Positions 50,903-59,693 of a DNA stretch of 64,000 nucleotides are shown here, piece after piece. The position numbers were made by a program, and so were the translations under genes. The notes beneath the pieces were generated by a model, which saw nothing but the letters and a program-made list of their open reading frames with translations, searched no databases and was not told the DNA's origin. This stretch comes from Nordella sp. HKS 07 (GTDB lineage: Bacteria; Pseudomonadota; Alphaproteobacteria; Rhizobiales; Aestuariivirgaceae): NCBI RefSeq assembly GCF_011046735.1, contig NZ_CP049258.1, forward strand, positions 6,838,001 through 6,902,000. The letters are read 5' to 3'. How positions within the stretch are numbered: position 1 is the stretch's first letter; every line of letters starts with the position of its first letter.

Positions 50903-53772
50903 GCGCCGAACGCCTTTCATCCGGTGGCAGCGCCATCGACCGTTCGCGCCCGATCTCCTTCAGCTTCGACGGGCGCGAGCTCGAAGCCTTCGCCGGCGAC
51001 ACGATCGCCTCGGCACTCCTCGCCAGCGACGTCGCGATTGTCGGCCGCAGCTTCAAGTATCACCGGCCACGCGGCATATGGAGCTCCGGCGTCGAGGAGC
51101 CCAATGCTCTCGTCGATATCGCCGGCCGCGGCCCCAATATGCGCGCCACGACGGAGCCCGCCCGGCACGAGATCATCGTGCGCAGCGTCAATGCCTCGCC
51201 CGATGCCGCCCGTGATCGCCGCGTGTTCCTCGACCGCTTCGCGCGCTTCATTCCGGCCGCCTTCTACTACAAGACCTTCATGTGGCCGGACTGGCATCGC
51301 TTCGAGCCCGGTATCCGCGCCATGGCGGGGCTCGGCACGATCGATCCGGCCTGGGCGGAGCCCAGGCCGGCGGACCAGATCAATCATCACTGCGATGTGC
51401 TGATCATCGGTGCCGGGCCGGCGGGTCTCGCCGCTGCACGTTTGGCGGCAGGCGCCGGCCGATCGGTCATGCTTGTCGACGAGCAATTTGTGCCCGGCGG
51501 CTCGCTTGGCCATCGCGACGGCGCAGTCGACGGCGAACCTGGCCCCCGTTGGGCCGAGGCCACGGTCGCGGCGCTCAGCGGGGCCGGCCATATCGTCCTC
51601 CCCTCGACCACCGCCTTCGGCATCTATGATCACCATCTCGTCGCCCTCAACCAGCGCCATCATGATGGACGGCCGGACACGCTATGGCGGGTCAGGCCGC
51701 GCCGGATCATACTCGCGACCGGTGCCATCGAGCGGCCATTGGCTTTCGCCAACAACGACCTTCCTTGCATCATGTCGGCCGATGCGGCGCTCGTTTATTT
51801 GCGCCACTACGGCGTGCGTGTCGGGCGCCGGGTGATCGTCGCCACCAGCAATGACAGCGCCTATGAGGTGGCAGGCGCGCTGACTGAGGCGGGTGCCGAG
51901 GTCACGCTGGTCGATATGCGCAAGGAGGGATCCCCGACCACCCCGGCGGGCGTTAAGCGTCTCGTCGGACGTCAGATCGCTGTTGCTCAAGGCAAGTTGC
52001 GCGTCACCGGTGTCACGCTCGACGACGGCATATCGCTTGCCGCCGACAGCGTCCTGGTTTCCGGCGGCTGGACGCCGACCATCCATCTGTTCTGCCAGGC
52101 GCGCGGCAAGCTTGTCTGGAGCGAGACACGCTCGGCCTTTCTGCCGGGGGATCCGATAGAGGGGATTTGGGTCGCGGGTGCCGCCAATGGAACAGTCTCG
52201 CTTTCCGAAGTCTTCGCCGATGCCGCGCGGGCAACGGCAACGCTCGGTGAAGCCAAATCTCCAGCTCCCGTCAGCACCGGCCGCGAGACGACCGGCGGCA
52301 TCGTAGCGGCATGGCCCGCTCCGGGATCGAAAGGGCGCGTATGGATCGACTATCAGAGTGATGTGACGGCCAAGGATGTCGAGCTTGCAGCGCGGGAGAA
52401 CTTCGTTTCGGTCGAACATCTCAAGCGCTACACCACGCTCGGCATGGCGACCGATCAGGGCAAGACCTCGAATCTCGCCGGCCTGGCCCTGATGGCCGAC
52501 ATCGCCGGCCGCCCGATCGCCGAAACCGGCACCACGACCTACCGTCCACCCTTCACGCCGGTGCCCTTGACGAGTTTTGCCGGCCTGCGGGGCGGCGAGC
52601 TGATGGCGCCGGTGCGCCGCCTGCCCCTTGAAAACCTGCATCGCGCCAGCGGTGCGGTGTTCCAGGAATATGGCGGCTGGCTGCGTCCGGCTCACTATGG
52701 CGGCGCGGACGCCGATGGCGCGATCCAGGACGAGGCGCGGCGCGCCCGCCTTTCAGTGGCCCTGTTCGACGGCTCCACCCTCGGCAAGATCGAAGTTATC
52801 GGCCCTGAGGCTGCAGCCTTTGTCGACTTCATCTACTACAACACCATGTCGACACTCGTACCCGGACGCTGCCGCTACGGCTTCATGCTGTCGGAAAACG
52901 GCGTCGTCTTCGATGACGGCATTCTTGTCCGCCTCGACGAACATCGCTTCATCGTCTCCTGCTCCACCTCGCATGTCGCCGCCGTGCATGCGCGTCTGGA
53001 GGAATGGCGGCAGGACCGTTTCGGGCGCCGGGCGGTCTATATCCACAACGCCACTTCCGAAATGGCGACGCTCACCGTATCGGGGCCCGCCGCGCGCCAT
53101 CTCATCGCCTCGCTCGGCCTCGATCTCGCGCTCGACGACGCCGATCTGCCGCACATGGCGGTCAAGGAGGCGAGGTTCGGCAAAGATCGGCTGCGGGTCG
53201 CGCGCGTCAGCTTCACCGGCGATCGCAGCTATGAACTATCGATCCGCGCCGACCGGGCGGGAACGCTTTGGGAGCGCTTGCAGGAGGCCGGCAAGGCCTT
53301 CGACGCCGTCACGATCGGCCTCGAAGCCTTGATGATCCTGCGCGCCGAGAAAGGCTATATCGTCATCGGCAAGGATACCGACGGCACGACGCTGCCGCAT
53401 GATCTGGGCATCGACGGCCCGCGCATGAAGCGCCGGAGCGAATATGTCGGACGCCGCTCGCTCTTCACCGATGTCGCGCGAAGAGACGATCGTCTGCAGC
53501 TGGTGGGTCTCGCCGTGGCGGACGGAGAGCCGCTGCTCGCGGTGGGTGCCCATGGCATCAAACACGTCAACGGCGCTGTCCGCAGCCAGGGCTTCGTGAC
53601 CTCGAGTTACAACAGCCCGACCCTGGGGCGGCCGATCGCCTTGAGTCTCATCGAGCGCGGTGCTGCGCGTCATGGCGAGACGATCGACTTCCAGCATATG
53701 GGGCAAAGGCGGCGTGCGACGATTGCCGCCCCGTGCGCCTTCGATCCTTCTGGAGAGCGGCTCAATGCGTGA
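50899..53772 (+). CDS. soxA: Sarcosine oxidase-type alpha subunit
   Basis: 957 residues. Order: N-terminal ferredoxin-like domain (SFSFDGRELEAFAGDTIASALLA ... HRPRGIWSSGVEEPNALVDI) in which the iron-sulfur cysteines are absent, as in true SoxA; NAD-binding domain with CDVLIIGAGPAGLAAARLAAGAG near residue 170 and IILATGAIERPLAFANND; a linker domain; and a C-terminal GcvT folate domain (TLGKIEVIGPEAAAFVDF, ILRAEKGYIVIGKDTDGTTLPHDLG). It passes formaldehyde to tetrahydrofolate. The missing Cys set distinguishes it from opine/hydroxyproline dehydrogenase alpha subunits. Confidence 0.92.
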   Translation: MSAERLSSGGSAIDRSRPISFSFDGRELEAFAGDTIASALLASDVAIVGRSFKYHRPRGIWSSGVEEPNALVDIAGRGPNMRATTEPARHEIIVRSVNASPDAARDRRVFLDRFARFIPAAFYYKTFMWPDWHRFEPGIRAMAGLGTIDPAWAEPRPADQINHHCDVLIIGAGPAGLAAARLAAGAGRSVMLVDEQFVPGGSLGHRDGAVDGEPGPRWAEATVAALSGAGHIVLPSTTAFGIYDHHLVALNQRHHDGRPDTLWRVRPRRIILATGAIERPLAFANNDLPCIMSADAALVYLRHYGVRVGRRVIVATSNDSAYEVAGALTEAGAEVTLVDMRKEGSPTTPAGVKRLVGRQIAVAQGKLRVTGVTLDDGISLAADSVLVSGGWTPTIHLFCQARGKLVWSETRSAFLPGDPIEGIWVAGAANGTVSLSEVFADAARATATLGEAKSPAPVSTGRETTGGIVAAWPAPGSKGRVWIDYQSDVTAKDVELAARENFVSVEHLKRYTTLGMATDQGKTSNLAGLALMADIAGRPIAETGTTTYRPPFTPVPLTSFAGLRGGELMAPVRRLPLENLHRASGAVFQEYGGWLRPAHYGGADADGAIQDEARRARLSVALFDGSTLGKIEVIGPEAAAFVDFIYYNTMSTLVPGRCRYGFMLSENGVVFDDGILVRLDEHRFIVSCSTSHVAAVHARLEEWRQDRFGRRAVYIHNATSEMATLTVSGPAARHLIASLGLDLALDDADLPHMAVKEARFGKDRLRVARVSFTGDRSYELSIRADRAGTLWERLQEAGKAFDAVTIGLEALMILRAEKGYIVIGKDTDGTTLPHDLGIDGPRMKRRSEYVGRRSLFTDVARRDDRLQLVGLAVADGEPLLAVGAHGIKHVNGAVRSQGFVTSSYNSPTLGRPIALSLIERGAARHGETIDFQHMGQRRRATIAAPCAFDPSGERLNA

Positions 53773-54289
53773 TCTCGCCGAAAAATGGTCACCGGCGCCC
53801 GATTGGCGAACCGCCACCATCACTGCACCCGGTCTCGCCATCCGCTCGCTCGCCGGCTTCAGCCAGTATCTCATAAGCGGCAATCTCGGCGCCTGGTACG
53901 AGCAAGCGGGCTTGGACGGCGCGGCGGCTGGAGCCCTTACGATCGTCCAGGGCGACCCTTACGCATTGCGCGTCGCCCGCGACCGCATTCTGGTGGTATC
54001 GACCTCGGTGCTCGCTATCGAGCCGGGCTGGCACGAACAAGGCTTTGCGGTGACCGCCTTCGACGCCGGTCTGCACATGTTCGATATCGAGGGGCCCGCC
54101 ACGCCGTCTCTGTTCGCGCGCGCGACCACCCTTGACCCCGAAGGCGCGACGGCAAGCGCCGGCCTGCTTTTTGCCGGCACCGCCGTTCTGTGCTGTCGCC
54201 ACGGCCATGGTGACCGGCTGCGGCTCCATATTGATCGCGCGCTGGCGCCCTATCTCTGGAGATGGCTTGAACGGACGGTTTTGTTGTAA
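53765..54289 (+). CDS. soxG: Sarcosine oxidase-type gamma subunit
   Basis: 174 residues, start 53765, overlapping the soxA stop by 8 bp. SoxG pattern: ITAPGLAIRSLAGFSQYLISG, ILVVSTSVLAIEPGWHEQGFAVTAFDAGLHMFDIEGP, AGTAVLCCRHGHGDRLRLHIDRALAPYLWRWL (read in parts). The gamma subunit is GcvT-like and structural. Completes the BDAG order of canonical sarcosine oxidase operons. Confidence 0.85.
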   Translation: MRDLAEKWSPAPDWRTATITAPGLAIRSLAGFSQYLISGNLGAWYEQAGLDGAAAGALTIVQGDPYALRVARDRILVVSTSVLAIEPGWHEQGFAVTAFDAGLHMFDIEGPATPSLFARATTLDPEGATASAGLLFAGTAVLCCRHGHGDRLRLHIDRALAPYLWRWLERTVLL

Positions 54290-54295
54290 GAGCCT

Positions 54296-55000
54296 ATGGC
54301 CAGAATCATTCGCCGAACCCGTGCCCGGACGGCCCCTAAACCTTCAGCGGATCGCATGAGGAAATCGGAAGCCCAGCGTGCCGGCCCTGCCGGCAATATC
54401 AAGGTGACCCGCGAGGACTGGCTTGACCTCGCGCTCGAAACCCTTATTTCCGACGGCGTGGAGGGCGTGCGCATCCTGGCGCTCGGACACAAGCTCGGCG
54501 TGTCGCGATCGAGCTTCTACTGGTATTTCGAGAGCCGTCAGGATCTTCTCGATCAGCTTCTGGAATATTGGCGCGACAAGAATACCCGCTTCATTATCGA
54601 ACGGGCCAAGCGACCGGCTCACTCGGTGACGCAGGCCGTGCTCAATGTCTTCGAGTGCTGGGTCGACGAGAACCTGTACAGTCCGAGGCTCGATTTCGCC
54701 ATTCGCGCCTGGGCAAGAAGTTCGTCGGCCGTTCGTAAGATCATAGACGGCGCCGACAATGAACGTATCGCGGCCTTGCGCGATATGTTCGCCCGTTATG
54801 GGTACAGCGAGGAGGACGCCTTCGTCAGGGCCCGCGTCCTTTATTTCATGCAGATCGGCTATTACTCCCTGGAGATCGTCGAACCCATGGCCAGTCGGCT
54901 GTCGCTGGTCCCGGCCTATTTGCGCGGCTTCACCGGTCGCGAACCTTTGGAGGGCGAGGTCGAAGCCTTTGCGCGCTATCTCGAGGCGACGGGTTCCTGA
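54296..55000 (+). CDS. TetR-family regulator
   Basis: 234 residues. A basic tail of about 35 residues precedes the TetR helix-turn-helix (WLDLALETLISDGVEGVRILALGHKLGVSRSSFYWYFESRQDLLDQLLEYW, residues 42-92 in parts). The helical C-domain is family-like but not assignable to a ligand. It starts 6 bp after soxG and is likely co-transcribed, controlling this operon and the divergent opp operon through the dyads at 46810 and 46876. Confidence 0.85.
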   Translation: MARIIRRTRARTAPKPSADRMRKSEAQRAGPAGNIKVTREDWLDLALETLISDGVEGVRILALGHKLGVSRSSFYWYFESRQDLLDQLLEYWRDKNTRFIIERAKRPAHSVTQAVLNVFECWVDENLYSPRLDFAIRAWARSSSAVRKIIDGADNERIAALRDMFARYGYSEEDAFVRARVLYFMQIGYYSLEIVEPMASRLSLVPAYLRGFTGREPLEGEVEAFARYLEATGS

Positions 55001-55140
55001 ATCAGGCTGATAAGACCTAAGTCTGATCGGCGCCTTACTTATGGACATTTGGATGCTGACGGAAATCACCCTAGTCTCCGTTCATGCGGCCTGGAGTCTT
55101 GACCGGATGGATGACCGGGGTCAGCTGGAGGTTCCATGAA

Positions 55141-56499
55141 ATGGACCTTTCCCGGCAGTTCATGATGGCTGGAGGATTGGTCGCCCTCCTCTCCATGCTG
55201 GCCATCGGAAGTTGGGTCGTGAGCCGGGTTCGCAACGATGCAATCGCCAACGAAGCCGCCAACACGGCGCGCTTCATGGACAGTTTCATCGCGCCACTGG
55301 CGCAGGAACTCAAATCGGCGGACACGTTTTCGATCGGCCCCATTCGTGCGCTGGACGAGATTCTGGATGGTCCCGAGCTGCGCGACCGCGTGGTGTCGGT
55401 GAAGATCTGGAAGCCCTCCGGCCGTATCGCCTATGCCCGCGATGTCGATCTGATCGGCCGCAGCTTTCCACTATCTGCCGGGCTTCAAGGGGCGCTTGCC
55501 GGAAAGACGATCGCTGAGCTGAACGAACTCGATGAGGCTGAGAGCCGGGACGAGCAGAGCAGCGGCATTCCGCTGCTCGAGGTCTATAGCCCGATCCGCG
55601 CCGATTGGTCGGGGGACATTATCGGGGTCGCGGAATTCTATGAGAATGCGACCGAACTCTCTGACCAGCTCGAGCGCGCGCGCCTGCAGGGATGGCTGGT
55701 CACCGCTGCCGTCACATCGCTGATTTGCCTGTCGCTGTTCGGCATAGTGCGTCGCGGCAGCCGGACTATCGCGCGGCAACGTGAGGCCCTTGCCGCCAGG
55801 CTCGCTGAAGTCGAAACCGTCGCCAGCCAGAATCTGGAGCTGCGCCGCCAGGTCGAGCGGGCGTCACGACGCCTCAGCGAACTGTCGGAGGCGAATCTGC
55901 GCCGCGTCGGCGCCGATCTCCACGACGGCCCGGCCCAGCTTATCGGCCTCGTCGCCTTGCGCCTCGATGCATGGCGGCGGCTGTCGGGCAAGGCGCAACA
56001 TGCCGCCTATGAGGAAATTTCGAATACGCTCCAGACGGCCCTGTCGGAGCTGCGCCAGATCAGCCGTGGCCTCGTGCTGCCGGAACTGCGCGACCTGGCA
56101 CTTGTGGATGTTATCGAGCGCGCCGTCGCCGCGCATGAGGCGCGCACCCACACGACGGTAGGCCGCATGCTGGACCTGGCGAAACGCGACGCGCCGGAAG
56201 CGGTGAAAATTTGCGCCTATCGCTTTATCCAGGAAGGCTTGAACAATGCCTTTCGCCACGCCGCGGGAAGGGGACAGGCCGTGACCGCCACGATGGAGGA
56301 TGACAGCCTGGTTCTCCGCGTCACGAACGAGGTCGTAAAGGCTGTCACACCACCGGGAACGCCGCGCGAGAAGATGGGATTGCCAGGCTTGCGCGACCGC
56401 GTGCAGAGCCTGGGCGGTAGCTTCTCCTTCGTGATCGGGGCTAAGCAGGCGGTGCTTGAAATGCGTTTGAACCTGATGTCGGAACATGCTGATGACTGA
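55141..56499 (+). CDS. Membrane sensor histidine kinase, NarL/DegS-type (HisKA_3)
   Basis: 452 residues. Membrane helices at about 8-27 and 184-204 enclose a roughly 155-residue periplasmic sensor (contains PSGRIAYARDVDLIGRSF and EVYSPIRADWSGDIIGVAEFYENA, PAS/Cache-like). After a coiled coil come the HisKA_3 box GADLHDGPAQLIGLVALRLD with H261 and an ATPase domain with RFIQEGLNNAFRHAAGRG and MGLPGLRDRVQSLGG. The start at 55141 has ctggagg upstream; an in-frame ATG at 55084 is possible. Overlaps the regulator gene. Confidence 0.88.
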   Translation: MDLSRQFMMAGGLVALLSMLAIGSWVVSRVRNDAIANEAANTARFMDSFIAPLAQELKSADTFSIGPIRALDEILDGPELRDRVVSVKIWKPSGRIAYARDVDLIGRSFPLSAGLQGALAGKTIAELNELDEAESRDEQSSGIPLLEVYSPIRADWSGDIIGVAEFYENATELSDQLERARLQGWLVTAAVTSLICLSLFGIVRRGSRTIARQREALAARLAEVETVASQNLELRRQVERASRRLSELSEANLRRVGADLHDGPAQLIGLVALRLDAWRRLSGKAQHAAYEEISNTLQTALSELRQISRGLVLPELRDLALVDVIERAVAAHEARTHTTVGRMLDLAKRDAPEAVKICAYRFIQEGLNNAFRHAAGRGQAVTATMEDDSLVLRVTNEVVKAVTPPGTPREKMGLPGLRDRVQSLGGSFSFVIGAKQAVLEMRLNLMSEHADD

Positions 56500-57142
56500 A
56501 CCCATTCGCGTTATCGTGGTGGACGACCACCCGCTTTATCGTTCAGGCGTTGTCTCGACGCTTCGGGACTTCGCGGACATCGAGGTAGTCGGCGAAGGGA
56601 CATCGGCAAAAGACGCTGTGAATCTGGTGCACGAACTTTCTCCTGACATCGCCTTGCTGGATATTTCGATGCCCGGCGGCGGCTTGCAGGCGGCCGCTGA
56701 CATCAAGAGCGGGAACGCGCCGTGCAGGATCATCATCCTCACCGCATCGGAAGACGAAAGCGCTGTTTTGAAGGCGCTGGAGGCCGGCGCGGCCGCCTAT
56801 GCGCTGAAAGGCATTGGCGGCAACGACCTCGCCTCGCTGATCCACACGATCGTCGAGGGCGGGTCCTATGTGGCCCCCACCCTCGCTGGCCGGCTTCTGC
56901 GCAATGCCGGCGGCCATCCCGAAAGCAAGGCGGATCAGGTATTCAAATCGTTATCGACGCGCGAAATGGAAATTGCACTTCTCCTGACGCGCGGCTTGAG
57001 CAACAAGGAAATCGCCAGATCACTCGACCTTCAGGAAAAGACGATCAAGCATTATATGACGCAGCTTTTGCAGAAACTGCCCGCCCGCAACCGGGTCGAG
57101 GTCGCGATCAAGGCCCGGGCCTATTTTGAGCGAAACGGGTGA
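56486..57142 (+). CDS. NarL/LuxR-type response regulator
   Basis: 218 residues. Receiver domain with VVDDHPLYRSG, phospho-acceptor D59 in ALLDISMPGGG and the Lys in AAAYALKGIGG; C-terminal LuxR helix-turn-helix LSTREMEIALLLTRGLSNKEIARSLDLQEKTIKHYMTQLLQKL (residues about 155-200). Starts 14 bp inside the kinase gene. Its targets are not evident; the adjacent genes encoding glycine-rich exported proteins on the other strand are candidates. Confidence 0.92.
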   Translation: MLMTEPIRVIVVDDHPLYRSGVVSTLRDFADIEVVGEGTSAKDAVNLVHELSPDIALLDISMPGGGLQAAADIKSGNAPCRIIILTASEDESAVLKALEAGAAAYALKGIGGNDLASLIHTIVEGGSYVAPTLAGRLLRNAGGHPESKADQVFKSLSTREMEIALLLTRGLSNKEIARSLDLQEKTIKHYMTQLLQKLPARNRVEVAIKARAYFERNG

Positions 57143-57144
57143 TC

Positions 57145-57258
57145 AGCGTGGGATGCGAAAAAGTGGAAACCGGTTATTCGCGAGAATCCCGCGCAAACAT
57201 AAAGGAATCGATCACGTTTATCACTTCAGACCGAACCGATCTGAAGTGATCGTGATCT
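57145..57258 (+). repeat. Two-hairpin dispersed repeat, copy B
   Basis: Hairpin 1 as in copy A (gtgggatgcgaaaaagtgg ... ttattcgcgagaatcccgcg). Hairpin 2 keeps the outer gatcacgtttat / cgtgatct but the inner stem is cacttcaga/tctgaagtg instead of gagtttggat/atccaaactc. It fills the space between the response regulator and the converging glycine-rich gene and overlaps the latter's stop codon. Confidence 0.8.
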
Positions 57259-57796
57259 AGTGCGCGGCGGCACGCAGTCGCGCATAGTCGCTCTGCCGTG
57301 CCTTGCGATCGACGACCCGGCGGCCCAGATTGTCGAACAGCTGATACCTTTCATTCGCGATCGTTTCGCGCCAGCCGTCGGTATAGCTCACGCTGATGGA
57401 CGATTTCGAGCTTGAGGTGGTGCTGACCTTCCCGTGGCGTTTCAAAGCCTCGAGATAACGTTTGAGCCCCTCGCGCTCGGTGGCGCTGCCGGCCCGGGCA
57501 CCGTCGTCGTTCTTGCCGTTATCATCGCCTCCCCCTGGGCCCGAATTGCCGCCGCCACCGGGACCGGAATTGCCTCCACCGCCGGGGCCGGAATTACCTC
57601 CCCCGCCGGGGCCGGAATTGCCTCCACCGCCAGGCCCGGAATTACCTCCCCCGCCAGGTCCGGAATTTCCGCCGCCTTCGCTGGCATGGGCCGAACCGCG
57701 CATGGCCTGAAGATCGATGGCCACTGTGAGAAACACAAAGGCGAGCGCGCCGGCCATCAACAAGGATTTGCGAAAGGTGATCTCCGGTCTCGGCAT
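57257..57796 (-). CDS. Exported protein with six GGGNSGPG repeats
   Basis: 179 residues. Signal/anchor helix MPRPEITFRKSLLMAGALAF...LTVAIDLQAMRGSAHA, then six tandem copies of the 8-residue unit GGGNSGPG (about residues 41-88), an acidic GDDNGKNDD stretch, a charged helix (REGLKRYLEALKRHG), and a C-terminal domain with SISVSYTDGWRETIANERYQLFDNLGRRVVDRKA. No family recognised. The DNA of the repeats is nearly identical (24-bp period), so copy number may vary. I choose the ATG at 57796 because it puts the signal helix first; in-frame starts up to 57847 exist and none has a clear ribosome site. Confidence 0.68.
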   Translation of the reverse strand: MPRPEITFRKSLLMAGALAFVFLTVAIDLQAMRGSAHASEGGGNSGPGGGGNSGPGGGGNSGPGGGGNSGPGGGGNSGPGGGGNSGPGGGDDNGKNDDGARAGSATEREGLKRYLEALKRHGKVSTTSSSKSSISVSYTDGWRETIANERYQLFDNLGRRVVDRKARQSDYARLRAAAH

Positions 57797-57930
57797 GAAA
57801 CGCACAGCCCATTGCATCCAGGCGTTATATATCATCTCCCGCGCCAAGTCTTGCGACGGCCGCGCCCTTCACCTCATCCGGGATCGCGCCGCCTTCGCAT
57901 GCGTGGCGCGTTCCCGGACGGGTTATGTCA

Positions 57931-58317
57931 TCAATTGTCGCCGGGCCCCTGATCGGGCGTCCCGTCATCATCGCCCGGTACCACGACCGGAGGATTGTCG
58001 CCGTGCCCCTGGTCTGGCGTGCCATCATCGTCATCGACACCGCCAGCTCCATCATCATTTCCGCGGTCATCCGCGCCGTGCCCGCTATGAGCGCTGCCAC
58101 GTCCACTGTTGCTATGACCACCGTCATCGCCCCCACGCCCGCCATGGCCGCTACCGCCGGAACCGCCTCCTCCGCCAGGCCCGCTGTTCCCGCCATGTGC
58201 TTCCGCCAGGCTTGCGCCGAAGAACTTGCTGGGCAACACCAGCGGCGCGCCCAGTACGAGTACGAGAGCGAAGCCGGCAGCGCTGGCGGAGAGAATTGCC
58301 TTGTGAAGAACAGTCAT
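57931..58317 (-). CDS. Exported Gly/Asp/His-rich protein with NSGPGGGG motif
   Basis: 128 residues. Signal peptide MTVLHKAILSASAAGFALVL...SLAEA, then GGNSGPGGGGGSGGSGHGGRG, an acidic His-rich low-complexity part (HSGHGADDRGNDDGAGGVDD), and a C-terminus with a direct repeat of DDDGTPDQGxGDN around PPVVVPG. It shares the GGNSGPGGGG unit with its downstream neighbour. DDDG/DDRGNDD runs suggest calcium binding. Strong aaggagaaagctc before the ATG at 58317. Function unknown. Confidence 0.72.
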   Translation of the reverse strand: MTVLHKAILSASAAGFALVLVLGAPLVLPSKFFGASLAEAHGGNSGPGGGGGSGGSGHGGRGGDDGGHSNSGRGSAHSGHGADDRGNDDGAGGVDDDDGTPDQGHGDNPPVVVPGDDDGTPDQGPGDN

Positions 58318-58420
58318 GAGCTTTCTCCTTCCATTGAAACTCAACGCCGCCATTGAATCCCCACGCGGCCGCTTTGCCTATCCGGCCGAGACCAATGCCC
58401 TTGGCGATCAGACCTAAGAC

Positions 58421-58546
58421 CTAGAGCGCTTCCCGCGAAAGTTGCTCGACTTTCGAGACAAGGAAGCGCTCCAGATATATGTAATCGAGCCATTTTATCC
58501 CGTTTTGATCGAATTAATTGGTTCGATCAAAACGGGAAAGGCTCTA
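58421..58546. repeat. Two-hairpin repeat, variant D with different stem sequences
   Basis: Hairpin 1: agcgcttcc ... cgaaagt / actttcg ... ggaagcgct. Hairpin 2: gagcc-attttat-cccgttttgatcgaa / ttcgatcaaaacggg-aaaggctc, with 15-bp inner arms. The plan (two hairpins, each with an inner and an outer stem, tttat before the inner stem of the second) is that of copies A-C, but the sequences differ. The gap 58318-58612 holds nothing else I can support. Confidence 0.65.
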
Positions 58547-58612
58547 TGGCGCGCGGGGCGGCTCGCCCAAGAAACAACGGAACCATCAGCCTTGCGCGGG
58601 CGTTGCTCACCC

Positions 58613-58738
58613 ATGACACCCGTTCCGACGCCCGATCCTCCGCCTCCTCCCGATCCGCAACCGCCCGGCCCGTTGCCGAGGCCGGCGCCACCCAGTGACC
58701 CCTTGCCCAGCCCGCAGCCGCCACTGCCGACGCCATGA
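58613..58738 (+). CDS. Putative 41-residue proline-rich microprotein
   Basis: MTPVPTPDPPPPPDPQPPGP followed by LPRPAPPSDPLPSPQPPLPTP: 41 residues, more than half proline, no signal or membrane helix. Its second half PPSDPLPSPQPPLP aligns with PPHDPIPNPQPQPVP of the frame at 10562-10681, and both start M-x-x-V-P. No obvious ribosome site. Two similar tiny proline-rich frames in one window suggest a real family; chance in GC-rich DNA remains possible. Confidence 0.4.
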   Translation: MTPVPTPDPPPPPDPQPPGPLPRPAPPSDPLPSPQPPLPTP

Positions 58739-58822
58739 AGAACGTCTCCGCCGCGCAATTGATTTCCCCATGCGCAAGCCGCTAGATTGATCGCTTCCTT
58801 CATCACCTGTCGGGGAGGTCGC

Positions 58823-59692
58823 ATGATCATCGTCACGGGCGGCAGCGGCAAAGTCGGGCGCGCCTGCGTCAAGGATCTCATGGAGCATGGCTACAAGGTC
58901 GCTTCCATCGACATGGTCCGGCCGGCCGGTCTGTCTAATCCGCCGAAACCGACGGACGTTAATTTCACGCGTGCCGACATCACCGACTTCGGCGAAGTCA
59001 TGGCGGCGCTGTCGGGCATCAATGGGCGCGTCGAGGCAGGCGTGACGGGCATCGTCCATCTGGGCGCCATCGCGGCGCCGGGCGAAGCCGCCGATCATGT
59101 GATCTTCGAGGTCAACACGATCTCGACCTACAATGTCTTCGACGCGGCGCGCCGGCTTCAGATCCGCAATATCGTCTGGGCGTCGAGCGAGACGGTCTAT
59201 GGCATCCCCTATCCAGGCGGTCCCCTATATGTGCCGGTCGATGAGGAGATCGAGCTGCCGCAATGGTCCTATTCGCTCTCCAAGCTTATGGGCGAGAAGA
59301 TGGCCGAGCAGTTCGCCCGCTGGGATGCCGGGACGAAGATCATCGGCCTGCGTTTCTCCAATGTTCAGGAACCGCAGGACTATGCAAATTTCCCGGATTA
59401 TCAGAAGGATCCGCGCGCACGCCATTTCAACCTGTGGACCTATATCGACGCCCGCGACGCCGCACAGGCGATCCGCCTGTCGCTCGAGGCGAGCATCACC
59501 GGCGCCCATGTTTTCGGCATCGCCAACAGCGACTCGGTGATGACGACATCCAACGACGAGTTGCTCGATGACGTATTCCCCGACACCAAGCGCAAGCGCC
59601 CGCTCAAGCCGCATGAATCGCTGATCTCGATCGAGAAGGCGCAGCGCATGCTGGGTTACAGGCCGCAACATGACTGGCGCAAGGCGACGTGA
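58823..59692 (+). CDS. NAD-dependent epimerase/dehydratase-family oxidoreductase
   Basis: 289 residues of the extended SDR family: MIIVTGGSGKVGRACVKDL, HLGAIAAPGEA, WASSETVYGIPYP with catalytic Ser, YSLSKLMGEKM with Tyr and Lys. YIDARDAAQAIRLSLEA and GYRPQHDWR end it. It resembles uronate dehydrogenase-like proteins; the substrate is not determinable. Good ggggaggtcgc before the ATG at 58823. Followed after one base by a small conserved-looking gene. Confidence 0.85.
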   Translation: MIIVTGGSGKVGRACVKDLMEHGYKVASIDMVRPAGLSNPPKPTDVNFTRADITDFGEVMAALSGINGRVEAGVTGIVHLGAIAAPGEAADHVIFEVNTISTYNVFDAARRLQIRNIVWASSETVYGIPYPGGPLYVPVDEEIELPQWSYSLSKLMGEKMAEQFARWDAGTKIIGLRFSNVQEPQDYANFPDYQKDPRARHFNLWTYIDARDAAQAIRLSLEASITGAHVFGIANSDSVMTTSNDELLDDVFPDTKRKRPLKPHESLISIEKAQRMLGYRPQHDWRKAT

Positions 59693-59693
59693 G

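Noticed and set aside
57520-57680. Regular 24-bp repeats that could suggest a CRISPR array or minisatellite
   Set aside because: The repeats are in frame and encode GGGNSGPG inside a signal-peptide protein; there are no spacers and no cas genes.
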